NCBI GenBank assembly: GCA_900472175.1
Contig: UCHD01000004.1
Location: 464,726-528,725 of the forward strand
Reading direction: 5' to 3'
Length of the DNA: 64,000 bases
Source: Hyphomicrobiales bacterium
GTDB taxonomy: Bacteria > Pseudomonadota > Alphaproteobacteria > Rhizobiales > Rhizobiaceae
The position numbers and the translations under genes are program-made. The notes under the pieces are model-generated. The model was given only the letters and a program-made list of their open reading frames with translations, ran no database searches and was not told the origin of the DNA. Positions 26,501 through 34,677 of the stretch are shown piece after piece. Each line of letters begins with the position of its first letter. Positions within the stretch are counted from its first letter, which is position 1.

Positions 26501-29500
26501 CAGTGTTTCGGCGATCCGTGCCGCGGCAATGCCGCCGATACGGTCGATTTCGTCGGTGCGGCCGGAAAGGCTGCCGGCGATGCGTGCGGCAGCACGGTCG
26601 CTGGCCTGATCCAGTTCGGAGACCTTGGCAGACAGTGTGTCGGCGATCCGCTGGCCGGCATTATCGACGAATTCGCTAACGCCACCAACGCTGTCGCGAA
26701 TGCGGCCTTCCAGTACGCCGAGGCTGCTTTCGATGCGGGCGCCGGTCTCGTCGACACTGCTATTGATGTTGGTGAGCGACGTATCCATCCGGTGCGTCAG
26801 CGTATCGGCGGCGCGGCTGATCTGGTCCGCCGTCTCGCCAAGCTGGGTGGCAACGTGGCTGGTGCTGGCAAGCATGCGCTGTTCAAGGGCTGCGGCGCTC
26901 TTGTCGATGGTGCCGCCAAGTTCCGCCTGGCGTTCGTCCAGAGCCATTTCCAACATGCTGGCGCTGGTGGCAAGCGTCGTGGCAATCGACATCGACTGTT
27001 CGGAGAGAACGTCGGAAAGCTGGTCTGTTCCTTGAGCGACGGCGACATTGATGGCGTTGATCCGGTCGTCGAGCGTTGTGCGGATCTGGTCATGCGTCGA
27101 TGCAAGCGATGTCGCCAGCTGGTCGGCGCGGCCAGACAGGGTCTGCTCGATATCGGCGGCCCTGCCGGTCATGGCGAGCGCCAGCTCAGAGGCGTGGCCG
27201 GACAAGGCGCTGGCAATCTCCGCCGATGTGCTGGTCATCGTGCCGGCGATGTCGCTGACGCGGCCGGAAAGATTGTCGGCGATCTCGGCGACACGGCCGG
27301 AAAGCTGCTTTTCGATATCGCCAACCCGGTCGGCCATCGTTTCTGCGATGGCGCTGGCGCGGTAGGACAGGCTGTCGGCAATTTCTTCGGTATGGCTGCT
27401 GAGCGTGTCCGTCATTTCGGTGGCGCGCGCCGACATCGTACCGGCGATTTCGGCGGAGCGTTCGGATAGAAGCGTGTCGAGTGTCGCTGTCTGGGCGGCG
27501 AGCGTGTCGCCGAGCGTGCGGCTGCGCTCGGACATGAGGCTATCCAGGCGTTCGGTGGTGCCGCCGATGGCCTGTTCGATCGCGCCAGCTGACGAGGTCA
27601 GGACGTTGGCGAGGGCGCCGGTGCGGTGCGACAGGATGGTGTCCAGGCGTTCTGCTGTGCCATCGAACGCCCCATCGATCGCCGCAGTCGAGGAAGACAG
27701 CACGTTGGCAAGGGCGCCGGTGCGCTCTGACAAGATGGTGTCGAGACGTTCTGCCGTGCCATCGAAGGCACCGTCGATCGCTGCGGTCGATGAGGACAGA
27801 ACGCTGGCAAGGGCGCCGGTGCGCTGCGACAGGATCGTATCGATCCGTTCTGCCGTGCCTTCAAAGGCGCTGTCGATGGATTCAGAGCTTGCGGCAAGCA
27901 GGCCGGAGAGTTCGATGGTGCGTTCCGACAGCGTGTTGTCGAGGCGCAGCTGGCTGGCGGCGATCGACGTGGTGATCTCGTCGGCGCGGTTGCTCAGCGT
28001 TTCCTCAATACGGCCGTGGATCGCCTGCAGACCGTCGATGAAGCCGCTTGTGTGGGTATCCAGGTTCTGAGCGAGCTGCTGGTTGCTTGCGGCGATTGCG
28101 CTGGTGCGGGCATCAAGCGTGTCGGCAAGCCGCTGCTGGCTCTCGGTGAGGGCGCTTTCGAGCGAGATGGCGCGCTGGGTGAAGCCGGTTTCGAGCCGGT
28201 CCTGTGCTGCCGTCAGCGCACCCATCAGGGTGCCCGAGCGTTCCGACAGTACGCCGTCGATAAGGACATGCGCGTTGCCGAGCGCATCGCTCAGTTCAGC
28301 AGTCTTGCCGCTGATGGTTTGTTCGATGAAATCCTGTGTCGTGCCGAGCGTCGTCGCCAGTGTCAGCGACTGATCCGACAGAGCTGACTCGAAGCGCTCG
28401 ATGCCGCCGTCCAGAATGCTGCCGATGGAATCCGCGCCGCCGTTAACCGACTGGTTGATGCGGGCGAGGCTTTCCATCAGCTTGGAATCGAGCAGGCCGG
28501 CACGCCTGTCGAAGGCATTGGCAAATTCGTGGAAGCGGCTGTCGAAGGCCGTCGCCAGATGCCCGACCGTCGTCTGCAGCTTCTCGTCGAAGAAGCCGGT
28601 GCGCAGGTCGATATCCATGATCATGTCGTCGGCGCTGGACTTCAGGCTCTGGCGGAAGCTGGCGCCCTTTTCGTCCAGCGTCGCGTTCAGCGTGTGGAGA
28701 ATGTCGTCGAGGCCGCCGGTGATGGCCTGCTGGCCGATGTTCAGGCTCTCGTTGAGATCGCGCGTGCGGGCGATCAGGGTCTCGTTCAGCTGGCGGGCGC
28801 GCTCGTTGAGGGCTGCGTTCAGCTTTTCGGTATTGGCGTCGAGCGAGGAGGCGCGGGTCTCGAACTGGCCGAGCAGTTGCTGGCCGCGCTTGGCGAGCGT
28901 CTGGCTCAGATTGTCGAGGCGCGTGTCGAATTCGTTGCTGAGCGAAACGCCCGCAGTCGTGAGGCCCGATACCAACGCGTCGGTGCGCGTCGACAGCATC
29001 GCGCCGATCGTCTGCGTGGCGCTGTTGGAGCGTTCCATCAGGGCGGCAGCCCGGGTCTCGATCATCGAGGCAAACGCTTCGCCGGACGTGGCGATACGGT
29101 TGGAAATGTCGTCGCCGGCAATCGCCAGCTCGTCCTTGAGCTGGGTATGGGCGCCGGAAATCGACGAGCGGATGCGTTCGGCATGGCCGACGATGGATTC
29201 GCGCTCGAGACCGAGTTCCTGGACCAGCGTGCGCACACGCAATTCATTGTCGCTGTAGCTGCGCTCGAGTGCGTTGACTTCGGAATGAACCAGCGTTTCG
29301 AGTTCGGTCGCACGGGCGATCGTCCGCTCGATGCCCTCGTTCATGGCGGAGACTTCGCGGCGAACGGCCTGGCCGACCGTCATGATGCGTTCGGAGGCGG
29401 CGGTTTCAGGCTCGGCGAGGCGCAAGGCAACCTCGGCCATGGAACGGGCGGCGCTACGCAATTCCTGGGCGCGCGAAATCATGATGGCAAAAGAGAAGAA

Positions 29501-30022
29501 CAGCATCACCGGCAGGATGATGAAAATCGCCACGCCAATGGCGCCCGGCATGGCCGACAGGTCGGCAAGCGAGCGGATTTGCCAGATTTCCGGGCCATAG
29601 AGAAGATTGGCGACCCCAAGGCCGCCGATGGTCCACAAAGCCGAGACGGCGGCGGCAATGCGCATCGCCGAGCGGCTGGAACGCATGTCGAGCGATCGCA
29701 GGATAGCGGCCGGCGTCTTGCGGCCGTCGTCGTTTGCGGGGGCAAACGCCGGGGCCTTGGGAGCAGGCTCGGGAGAGAGGTTTCGTTGGGTTTCGGCGGC
29801 GCGGGCAGCCTTGGCTGCCTGTTCCTGCTGTGCGTTGGCGTTCTTCGCCTGGGTGGGCGCAGGTGCCTTTTTGGCCGGCTCAGACGCTTTTTCCTCCGGA
29901 CGATCCTGGGAGGTCTTGTCGTTGAGGGCAGACTTAAGCTCGTCAAAATCGATTTTCAAAGCGTCTTCCAACGCCTGAAATGCCTTGTCGTCGATCGACT
30001 CATTGCTTTTATTTGTCGCCAT
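23516..30022 (-). CDS. Growth pole ring (GPR)-like giant polarity protein, apolipoprotein-like repeats
   Basis: 2168 residues from the ATG at 30022. Layout: polar, Pro/Ala-rich cytoplasmic N-terminus (1-118); two membrane helices (~120-142 and ~160-182); about 1750 residues of alternating hydrophobic/charged helix with ~33-residue periodicity (units such as SSSTAAIDGAFDGTAERLDT), the pattern that yields apolipoprotein A1/A4/E hits; a Pro/Gln-rich linker; and a compact conserved ~110-residue C-terminus (PRHVMESLNSLSVDIARAID onward). Size, two N-terminal helices and apolipoprotein-like body match the Agrobacterium tumefaciens GPR protein (about 2100 residues), which forms a ring at the growing pole in Rhizobiales. 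Single-gene unit. Confidence 0.85.
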   Translation of the reverse strand: MATNKSNESIDDKAFQALEDALKIDFDELKSALNDKTSQDRPEEKASEPAKKAPAPTQAKNANAQQEQAAKAARAAETQRNLSPEPAPKAPAFAPANDDGRKTPAAILRSLDMRSSRSAMRIAAAVSALWTIGGLGVANLLYGPEIWQIRSLADLSAMPGAIGVAIFIILPVMLFFSFAIMISRAQELRSAARSMAEVALRLAEPETAASERIMTVGQAVRREVSAMNEGIERTIARATELETLVHSEVNALERSYSDNELRVRTLVQELGLERESIVGHAERIRSSISGAHTQLKDELAIAGDDISNRIATSGEAFASMIETRAAALMERSNSATQTIGAMLSTRTDALVSGLTTAGVSLSNEFDTRLDNLSQTLAKRGQQLLGQFETRASSLDANTEKLNAALNERARQLNETLIARTRDLNESLNIGQQAITGGLDDILHTLNATLDEKGASFRQSLKSSADDMIMDIDLRTGFFDEKLQTTVGHLATAFDSRFHEFANAFDRRAGLLDSKLMESLARINQSVNGGADSIGSILDGGIERFESALSDQSLTLATTLGTTQDFIEQTISGKTAELSDALGNAHVLIDGVLSERSGTLMGALTAAQDRLETGFTQRAISLESALTESQQRLADTLDARTSAIAASNQQLAQNLDTHTSGFIDGLQAIHGRIEETLSNRADEITTSIAASQLRLDNTLSERTIELSGLLAASSESIDSAFEGTAERIDTILSQRTGALASVLSSSTAAIDGAFDGTAERLDTILSERTGALANVLSSSTAAIDGAFDGTAERLDTILSHRTGALANVLTSSAGAIEQAIGGTTERLDSLMSERSRTLGDTLAAQTATLDTLLSERSAEIAGTMSARATEMTDTLSSHTEEIADSLSYRASAIAETMADRVGDIEKQLSGRVAEIADNLSGRVSDIAGTMTSTSAEIASALSGHASELALAMTGRAADIEQTLSGRADQLATSLASTHDQIRTTLDDRINAINVAVAQGTDQLSDVLSEQSMSIATTLATSASMLEMALDERQAELGGTIDKSAAALEQRMLASTSHVATQLGETADQISRAADTLTHRMDTSLTNINSSVDETGARIESSLGVLEGRIRDSVGGVSEFVDNAGQRIADTLSAKVSELDQASDRAAARIAGSLSGRTDEIDRIGGIAAARIAETLSAHTAEFDQISTAAAAMITDSLAGRTEEIDRVGNAAAARIASTLSDHTTELDRVSALAADRIAGSLAGRTDEIDRISGEAANRITETLTTHTAELDRVTAAAATRIEASIEGGTGRIEERLGTMDRALSIGLDNVSRTIEGKAAGLVTNLRGAVGEAAQGIDAEALRSAELLAKAGDDFAQAMAARQADFQSAVEQTAATAAMRSAELARSVGEASDGAAARIAQTQSRVAEQASSLSQSLTDVEKALEARGNTIRTTLDDSTRELNSMLAGRSAELSRIIDEQARPVIDQYAATGKEAADRISEVAQQSADRLRAENAALLDSLTARTGETLNAISTRAEETAMAMKMVENRLQSTAMGLIDQLSASNSSIAGVIEQASANLGAMDEQLESTTARFSESANRASDMLSTSTRLLEGKVDKLADISGSTLSQIGGIVGRFEDHSKVLGQASDLLAAAQSNLVSTLEERQDALRTLSIGLVSRSEEIEKTMHALEGFVDGAFQRAEDRSAQVAGNLRSGIQSSFSDVGRILSEAEQRAASAAEAMRNAVVKAGDEASMSVESVFVRAEERSNEIAGNLRAGVQSSFANVSKTLSEAEARAASASEAMRAAVTKAGEDASLSVEGAFVRAEERSKEVASRLRGSVGASLSDIDRLMTETSKKSDGAAEHMGSAIRQAVEDAVSRFSGATDEIRRSAHEIRKELDMTREELKRGAFDLPEEAKENASVMRRAVAEQIKALQELSDIIGKSSGQLEISQPVPRQQTAAQQAVQQAVTPAPVRAVAHQPVQQPATEQRRPEQEPALRGSLGIEQPRPLAQQPAARQPEPQAATRQRPEEGSGWMRDLLRGASREEGPAAAAPVQQRAAEPQPAAATRAGDTRNPRHVMESLNSLSVDIARAIDHDASVDLWRRYQRGERDVFTRRLYTLKGQQTFDEIKRKYDREPEFRTAVDRYIADFEKLLGDVARNDRDKVMTQTYLTSDTGKVYTMLAHAAGRFS
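27550..27950 (-). repeat. 99-bp (33-codon) tandem repeat inside the GPR-like gene
   Basis: Closely similar 99-bp units are readable in this interval: the same base run GTTCTGCYGTGCC starts at 27649, 27748 and 27847, exactly 99 bp apart each time. The protein units read AIDGAFDGTAERLDTILS-ERTGALANVLSSS with few changes. The unit length matches three 11-residue helical repeats. DNA-level similarity implies recent duplication or gene conversion. Confidence 0.85.
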
Positions 30023-30688
30023 GCGGATACGCCTCGTTACCAAACTGTCCTTTCGGAAGGATCCGCCGCAACACCGCCTGCATTGGGAACACCTCCGAAA
30101 CTCGGACGGTGACATGAGGATACGCGCATCACATTTACGCAGAACCCTGACATGCACCCATTTCAAACACGCACCGGCGGACAACGCATTGAGACCCGTA
30201 GGTACTTCATTCAATACAGCTTTCCGCCAGGACCCGTTTACACCCGAAGACGTAAACATATCCCTCAACGTACCGTAGTGACACATTCACCGGTTTCTTA
30301 CAATTAAGCCCCTCCGGCATTCGTTAAAATCCTAACAAGTTCTTAATGAGAATTGGAGGCGTTTTGGCCAAAAAACCCTTGTAATCAGGCGGTTTAAAAG
30401 CCGTTAACCATGCCAAGCGAAAGCTGCCCTCATTGTGCCGCGTTTTAATCAGATAGCAGCGCCGCTGCGGCTTAATCAGCGCCGGAGACGATGGAAACAG
30501 CGGCTTTGCAGGGCGCGGGATCAAACGGTCCGCGCCATCTTGAAGCCATATAATAGGTAGACGGGTCAGGCACTTCCAGACAAATCCGGGGATAGCCCGG
30601 GGCGTCATGGCAGAGCGTACCGGGTAAAAACGGGACGGCCGGTTGCGAGCCGGTGCGTCAGAAAAAAACACAACAAGGACATTGGCAC
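30023..30688. other. 666-bp intergenic region between the GPR-like and Hpt genes
   Basis: The two genes are divergent. No coding sequence is apparent. It holds a CtrA-type half site (TTAACCAT at 30404-30411), several TTAA stretches at about 30320-30345 and 30394, and a TATAAT at 30549-30554 upstream of the Hpt gene without a good -35. This is one of the largest gaps in the window and probably carries promoters for both genes. Confidence 0.5.
30404..30411 (+). promoter_or_regulatory. CtrA-type half site TTAACCAT
   Basis: TTAACCAT is the common CtrA half-site in alphaproteobacteria. A further TTAA lies six bases upstream (30394-30397), one base short of the classical TTAA-N7-TTAA. It lies between a polar-growth gene and a phosphotransfer gene, a plausible setting for cell-cycle control. 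Such short motifs also occur by chance. Confidence 0.3.
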
Positions 30689-31057
30689 ATGGCGGCTCTC
30701 AAGATCGCATTCGAAGCACCCGACAATTTCGGCGGTGCTAACCCTTCGGCGTCGCGGCCTATCGATCTCGTGCATCTGGCAACGCAGACGATGGGTGACA
30801 AGCTTCTCGAAAACGAAGTGTTGCAGATGTTTGCCCGCCAGACCCGGCAGCTGATGAAGGAACTGGCAGCCGAGAGTGCCGATGCCCGGCTGGCGACGGC
30901 TCACCGGCTGCGCGGCGCGGCTCTGGCCGTTGGCGCCTTTGGTGTGGCCGACACTGCGGCTGCCGTCGAGGCTTCGCCGCTGGACGCCGGCAACCTTGCC
31001 GCTCTTGGCGCGGCCGTGCTTGAGGCCGAGCTGTTTATCCTGAAGCTCTGCCGGTAA
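30689..31057 (+). CDS. Hpt-domain phosphotransfer protein
   Basis: 122 residues, AAGGAC upstream of the ATG. Almost the whole protein is a helical bundle of the histidine phosphotransfer type; the phospho-accepting residue should be H72 in [14 protein letters not shown], which fits the HxLxGxAxxxGA pattern. The first ~25 residues are a short non-conserved leader. No kinase or response regulator gene is adjacent, so its partners are unknown. It is not ChpT-like, which is longer and has a degenerate kinase fold. Confidence 0.78.
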   Translation: MAALKIAFEAPDNFGGANPSASRPIDLVHLATQTMGDKLLENEVLQMFARQTRQLMKELAAESADARLATAHRLRGAALAVGAFGVADTAAAVEASPLDAGNLAALGAAVLEAELFILKLCR

Positions 31058-31266
31058 TTTTCACCGCCATAGCCACCGGTAAGACACCTTCGCGACAAAG
31101 GGTCACGGCGGGCCGCGCCTTGCCGAAACCCCTTCGAGTTGACTGGCGAAGGGATTTGTTGGAAGAAATCGGACGAATTTTGCCGCGTTCCGCCGCCGCC
31201 TCTATTCGGGGCGGCGTGTTTGTTCCTGCGGCAAGCCGAAACAACGCCCAGCATCCGGAAGAAAAA

Positions 31267-31587
31267 ATGCCAAAACTGAGTATCATCGCCTTTGACGGGA
31301 CGCGCCACGATCTTGAGGTTCAAGCCGGTTCGACCGTGATGGAAAATGCCGTCCGCAACTCGGTGCCTGGCATCGAGGCCGAATGCGGCGGCGCCTGTGC
31401 CTGTGCCACCTGTCATGTCTACGTCGATGATGAGTGGTCGGCGCGGGTGGGCGCCCCGGAGGCGATGGAAGAAGATATGCTTGATTTCGCCTACGACGTG
31501 AAGCCTACCTCGCGGCTGTCCTGTCAGATCAAGATGAGCGACGGCCTAGACGGGCTTGTGGTTCATGTTCCCGAGCGTCAGGCCTGA
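31267..31587 (+). CDS. [2Fe-2S] ferredoxin, adrenodoxin/putidaredoxin type
   Basis: 106 residues from the ATG at 31267. The cluster ligands are C40, C46, C49 and C86, in [12 protein letters not shown] and LSCQIKM, giving the vertebrate-type CX5CX2C...C pattern; C44 is an extra cysteine. This class passes electrons to cytochrome P450s, Rieske oxygenases or Fe-S cluster assembly. No partner gene is adjacent, so a housekeeping FdxB-like role is most likely. A 200-bp spacer separates it from the Hpt gene. Confidence 0.9.
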   Translation: MPKLSIIAFDGTRHDLEVQAGSTVMENAVRNSVPGIEAECGGACACATCHVYVDDEWSARVGAPEAMEEDMLDFAYDVKPTSRLSCQIKMSDGLDGLVVHVPERQA

Positions 31588-32016
31588 GTTCTGGCCAGCC
31601 CTCAATGCTGTCGCCCAAAAAAAGCCCCGCGCGTCGCGACCGACATGCGGGGCCAGGAGGGCGCATCGCATACAGATGAGGGAGGGAACATCTGCTGCAT
31701 CGGGATACGCCAGGAGAACACAATCTGCGTGAAGGTTCCGGCCGGTCGAGCTTCAATCCGGAACAGGACAGTCAAGCACGAAAGAATACTTCCAGTCTGA
31801 TGCTGCCGATAGAGGCGCACAGTCGGTAACCGGGTGAGAATGACGCCGGTTTGTTTCCGGCCCTTCACTCTATGCTTACACTGTACCTCATCTCGTGGTG
31901 CGGTTGTATCGCTAAAAATCACCAATGAGATACTGTTGACGCGCCAGATTCGTGCAAGCCGCGTGATTCTCCGCTGCGGTTGAATCGGGGCTGCGATTCT
32001 TCAGCAGCGATGGCGC
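31588..32016. other. 429-bp gap holding a candidate minus-strand small RNA
   Basis: Between the ferredoxin gene and the convergent DUF922 gene. No convincing protein-coding frame with a ribosome site. Several stem-loops are present: CAGATG/CATCTG (31674-31694), GTTCCGG/CCGGAAC (31735-31764), GCCGG/CCGGC (31845-31861), and a terminator at 31617-31654. See the separate small-RNA entry. Confidence 0.5.
31617..31764 (-). ncRNA. Candidate small RNA with anti-Shine-Dalgarno loops and its own terminator
   Basis: Read on the minus strand, the segment carries two exact CCCTCCT motifs (plus-strand AGGAGGG at 31680-31686 and 31656-31662) and a third, shorter CTCCT (31712-31716). The first lies in a hairpin loop (CAGATG stem). 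The second can lie in an ATGCG/CGCAT loop that competes with the terminator stem. The RNA would end in GCCCCGC...GCGGGGC (31625-31654) followed by eight T. Looped CCUCC motifs are the hallmark of the rhizobial alpha-r14 type of small RNAs. No clear promoter was found, so it could instead be cut from the 3' end of the DUF922 gene transcript. Confidence 0.38.
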
Positions 32017-32640
32017 TCAGCGCTTGGTCATCGTGTCGAGCCGGTACTGTAGCAGCCGGATCATCCGGCGGTCGAAATTGACGGCCTCCATCCGGTCAAA
32101 GCGGGCCTGATCACGATCATGGTCCTGAATGGCCGTCTCGCTCAGGCGGGCAACGCGGGCCTGCATGCGCTCGCAGTCAACCTCCGGCTTTAGCGCCAGG
32201 AAATCCTTCTCCAGCTTGCGCGCATGGTTGCGTGCGATTTCGGCATGCCGCTCCTCGTGGCGCTTGATGTCGCTCGACAGCGTATCCCAGACCAGGCCGA
32301 GGTCGCGGCTCGCCTTGCTGCGGTTTTTCCAGCGGGGCAGGATCAGCCTTGTGCTGAGCGTGACCTTGGCGCTGCCGACGGCACAACGGTTGCCGTGTTT
32401 CACATAGGTGACCGTGCCGCCGAACTTAATCTTGGTGGCGCCGGGGTGGCGCGAGCCGCTGCTTTTCATCATCGGCCCGCTTTCCGACAGTGCCTTGTCC
32501 AGATCCTCGGCCGTGCGGCCGCCGATCGAGAAATAGGTGATGCTCTTGTTCACCACGGTTTCGGCATAGGCTATCGAAGAGGAGCTTGCCACGATGCTTG
32601 CTATCAGAAGCGCGGCGAATGAAATGCGGCCAGTCGGCAT
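32017..32640 (-). CDS. Secreted DUF922-type zinc-dependent protease-like protein
   Basis: 207 residues with a Sec signal peptide (about residues 1-26, cleavage after SIAYA). The mature part has the DUF922 layout: TYFSIGGRTAEDLDKAL at the N-terminus, LSTRLILPRW in the middle, and the zincin motif HEERH at 128-132, which supplies two zinc ligands and the catalytic Glu. Predicted periplasmic. Substrate unknown. Transcribed towards the candidate small RNA region, so that RNA may derive from its 3' untranslated end. Confidence 0.8.
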   Translation of the reverse strand: MPTGRISFAALLIASIVASSSSIAYAETVVNKSITYFSIGGRTAEDLDKALSESGPMMKSSGSRHPGATKIKFGGTVTYVKHGNRCAVGSAKVTLSTRLILPRWKNRSKASRDLGLVWDTLSSDIKRHEERHAEIARNHARKLEKDFLALKPEVDCERMQARVARLSETAIQDHDRDQARFDRMEAVNFDRRMIRLLQYRLDTMTKR

Positions 32641-32845
32641 ATGTTTACAGGTCTCGGCAGTTGAACTTCACTAGAGCTTGGGGCATAGCCAGCCGGAGCG
32701 CAACAGCAAATAGGCAACAGCCCCAGGCAAACCGGAAAAGCCAATGTATTCCGGGTATTTGCGGTGAGAGAATTGTGTTTGTGCGGCCTGCGGCGTCAGA
32801 TGTTCGCCGGCTGACCTGCCGGGTGCCAAGAAAGGGAGTGAGACC

Positions 32846-33730
32846 ATGATGACCGATCCTTTCCAGCCATTCGAATGGGCGCTGGCGCATGGCCGGACAT
32901 TGACGCTTGGTCCTGAGGGGCAGTTGATGGCTATCATCAACGTGACGCCGGATTCGTTTTCAGACGGTGGCCGCTACAATGGAACGGAAGCTGCAGTCGC
33001 GCAGGCGCTGAAATGCCTCGAAGACGGCGCTGCGATCCTCGATATCGGCGGTGAATCAACCCGCCCGGGGGCCGCGACAGTGACGGCTGCTGAGGAACAA
33101 GACCGCGTGTTGCCGGTGATCTCGGCACTTTGCAGCCGGAGCGATGCGATCATTTCGGTGGATACCTACCGCGCCGAAACGGCAAGGCTCGCGATCGCCG
33201 CGGGCGCGCATATCATCAACGACGTGCACGGACTGCAGCGTGAGCCTGATCTTGCCGGTGTCGCGGCTGCGGCCGGAGCAGGGCTGTGCATCATGCACAC
33301 GGGCCGCGACCGCGAGAAACGCGCCGATGTCGTGGACGATCAATATCATTTCCTCGAACGGTCGCTGGAAATCGCAGCAGCAGCCGGTGTGGAGCGGCGG
33401 CGGATCGTGCTTGATCCGGGTTTCGGCTTTGCCAAGGATACCGGCGAAAACGTCGCGTTGATGGCCCGGTTTGATGAATTGTCCGGTTTCGGATTGCCGG
33501 TTCTGGCCGGAACGTCGCGAAAACGCTTTCTCGGCGCCATTACCGGCCGTGAGGCGCCGGAGCGGGATGCCGCCACGGCTGCAACGACGGCGCTGCTCAG
33601 AATGGCGGGTGCTGCGGTTTTCCGGGTACACGATGTCGCAATCAACAGGGATGCGCTTCTGGTGGCGGATGCTATGCTGGCCATAAAAAGAAACATGCCG
33701 GGACGGCCTGGGAAGGAAAATCGACCATGA
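32846..33730 (+). CDS. folP: Dihydropteroate synthase
   Basis: 294 residues, GGGAG seven bases before the ATG. Joins p-aminobenzoate to dihydropterin pyrophosphate in folate synthesis; the sulfonamide target. Motifs in order: IINVTPDSFSDGG, ILDIGGESTRPGA, SVDTYRAETARLA, IINDVHGLQ, RIVLDPGFGFAKD, LPVLAGTSRKRFLG, and the C-terminal RVHDV. First gene of folP-folB-folK, sharing ATGA with folB. Confidence 0.97.
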   Translation: MMTDPFQPFEWALAHGRTLTLGPEGQLMAIINVTPDSFSDGGRYNGTEAAVAQALKCLEDGAAILDIGGESTRPGAATVTAAEEQDRVLPVISALCSRSDAIISVDTYRAETARLAIAAGAHIINDVHGLQREPDLAGVAAAAGAGLCIMHTGRDREKRADVVDDQYHFLERSLEIAAAAGVERRRIVLDPGFGFAKDTGENVALMARFDELSGFGLPVLAGTSRKRFLGAITGREAPERDAATAATTALLRMAGAAVFRVHDVAINRDALLVADAMLAIKRNMPGRPGKENRP

Positions 33731-34095
33731 AAGCGATCTATACGATCACCCTGAAGAACTGCGCCTTCTTTGCCCGCCACGGCGTCCACGACGAGGAGGA
33801 ATTCCTCGGGCAGCGGTTCTTTGTCGATGCGGAGCTGGATGTCGAGCAGGGAACGGCGCTGGTTGACGATTCGATCAATGATACAGTGCATTACGGCATT
33901 GCCTTCACTGAGATCGAGAAGATCATTACCGGACGCCGGCGTTACCTGATCGAGGCTCTGGCGCTGGAGGTGGCAACGACACTCTGTTCGGTTTTCCCGC
34001 AAATCCGCCGAGCAAAAATATCGATCCGCAAGCCGAATGCGCCGGTTCCCGGCGTTCTCGACTATGTCGAAGTGACGGTCGAGCATTTTGCCTGA
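33727..34095 (+). CDS. folB: Dihydroneopterin aldolase
   Basis: 122 residues, starting inside the last codons of folP (4-bp overlap). It cleaves dihydroneopterin to 6-hydroxymethyl-dihydropterin. Family signs are CAFFARHGVHDEEEFLGQRFFVD near the N-terminus, LVDDSINDTVHYG, RYLIEALALEVA and KPNAPVPGVLDYVEV at the end, including the conserved Lys. The coupled order in the operon suits equal production of consecutive enzymes. Confidence 0.95.
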   Translation: MKAIYTITLKNCAFFARHGVHDEEEFLGQRFFVDAELDVEQGTALVDDSINDTVHYGIAFTEIEKIITGRRRYLIEALALEVATTLCSVFPQIRRAKISIRKPNAPVPGVLDYVEVTVEHFA

Positions 34096-34096
34096 T

Positions 34097-34624
34097 ATGG
34101 ACGGGCATCTGGCGACGCTTGGTCTTGGCGGCAATATCGGCGATCCGGCGGCGTCGATGGCGCGCGCGCTGGTCCTTCTGGACACGCGGGCCGATTGCGC
34201 GGTGACGCATGTATCCAAACTCTATCGAACGCCGCCCTGGGGAAAGATCGATCAGGACTGGTTCTTCAATGCCTGCGCTGCGGTGAAAACCACGCTGTCT
34301 CCGGACGATCTGCTCGATACCTGCCTGTCGATCGAGCGCCAGATGAAGAGGGAGCGGCTGGAGCGCTGGGGGCCGCGGACGATCGATATCGACGTGCTGA
34401 CCTATGACGACCGGACGCAGCAGTCGCAGGCGCTGGAAATACCGCATCCGCGGATGACCGAGCGTGGTTTTGTGCTGAAGCCGCTGGCGGATTTCGCGCC
34501 GGATCTCGCCATTGCCGGCCGTACCGTTGCGGACTGGCTGAAGGACGCCGATGTGGCGGGTATCGAGGTTGCCGACACGCGCAGTGACTGGTGGCGGCAG
34601 CTTGCCGGCAAGACGATTCCTTGA
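34097..34624 (+). CDS. folK: 2-amino-4-hydroxy-6-hydroxymethyldihydropteridine diphosphokinase
   Basis: 175 residues from the ATG at 34097, two bases after the folB stop; a TTG at 34088 is an alternative. Adds pyrophosphate to hydroxymethyl-dihydropterin, supplying FolP. Motifs: TLGLGGNIGDP at the start, SKLYRTPPWG, DWFFNACAAV, ERQMKRERLERWGPRTIDIDVL (the HPPK signature), and IPHPRMTERGFVLKPLAD. Last gene of the folate operon. Confidence 0.95.
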   Translation: MDGHLATLGLGGNIGDPAASMARALVLLDTRADCAVTHVSKLYRTPPWGKIDQDWFFNACAAVKTTLSPDDLLDTCLSIERQMKRERLERWGPRTIDIDVLTYDDRTQQSQALEIPHPRMTERGFVLKPLADFAPDLAIAGRTVADWLKDADVAGIEVADTRSDWWRQLAGKTIP

Positions 34625-34627
34625 ACG

Positions 34628-34652
34628 CAAAAGAGCCGGACAAGCCGGCTCT
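34628..34652 (-). terminator. Hairpin terminator between folK and the secreted-protein gene
   Basis: AGAGCCGG (34632-34639) pairs with CCGGCTCT (34645-34652) with a 5-nt loop. On the minus strand TTTT follows, so it suits the gene ending at 34678. On the plus strand only CTCTCTG follows, so it may serve folK weakly. Confidence 0.7.
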
Positions 34653-34677
34653 CTCTGACGTATTCTGACGGCGATTT

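Noticed and set aside
27550-27950. Regular ~99-bp repeats considered as a CRISPR array
   Set aside because: The repeats are coding, vary throughout, have no unique spacers and keep one protein reading frame; no cas genes are nearby.
23498-30112. Very long open frames antisense to the GPR-like gene (for example 833 and 527 codons on the plus strand)
   Set aside because: They mirror the codon bias and the repeats of the minus-strand gene, lack ribosome sites and show no recognisable domain. The minus-strand frame has a signal-like anatomy, a start with context and a terminator.
31602-31925. 107-codon minus-strand frame in the gap after the ferredoxin gene
   Set aside because: Begins at TTG with no ribosome site, shows no domain, and its 3' end runs through the terminator hairpin. 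The segment fits a non-coding RNA better.
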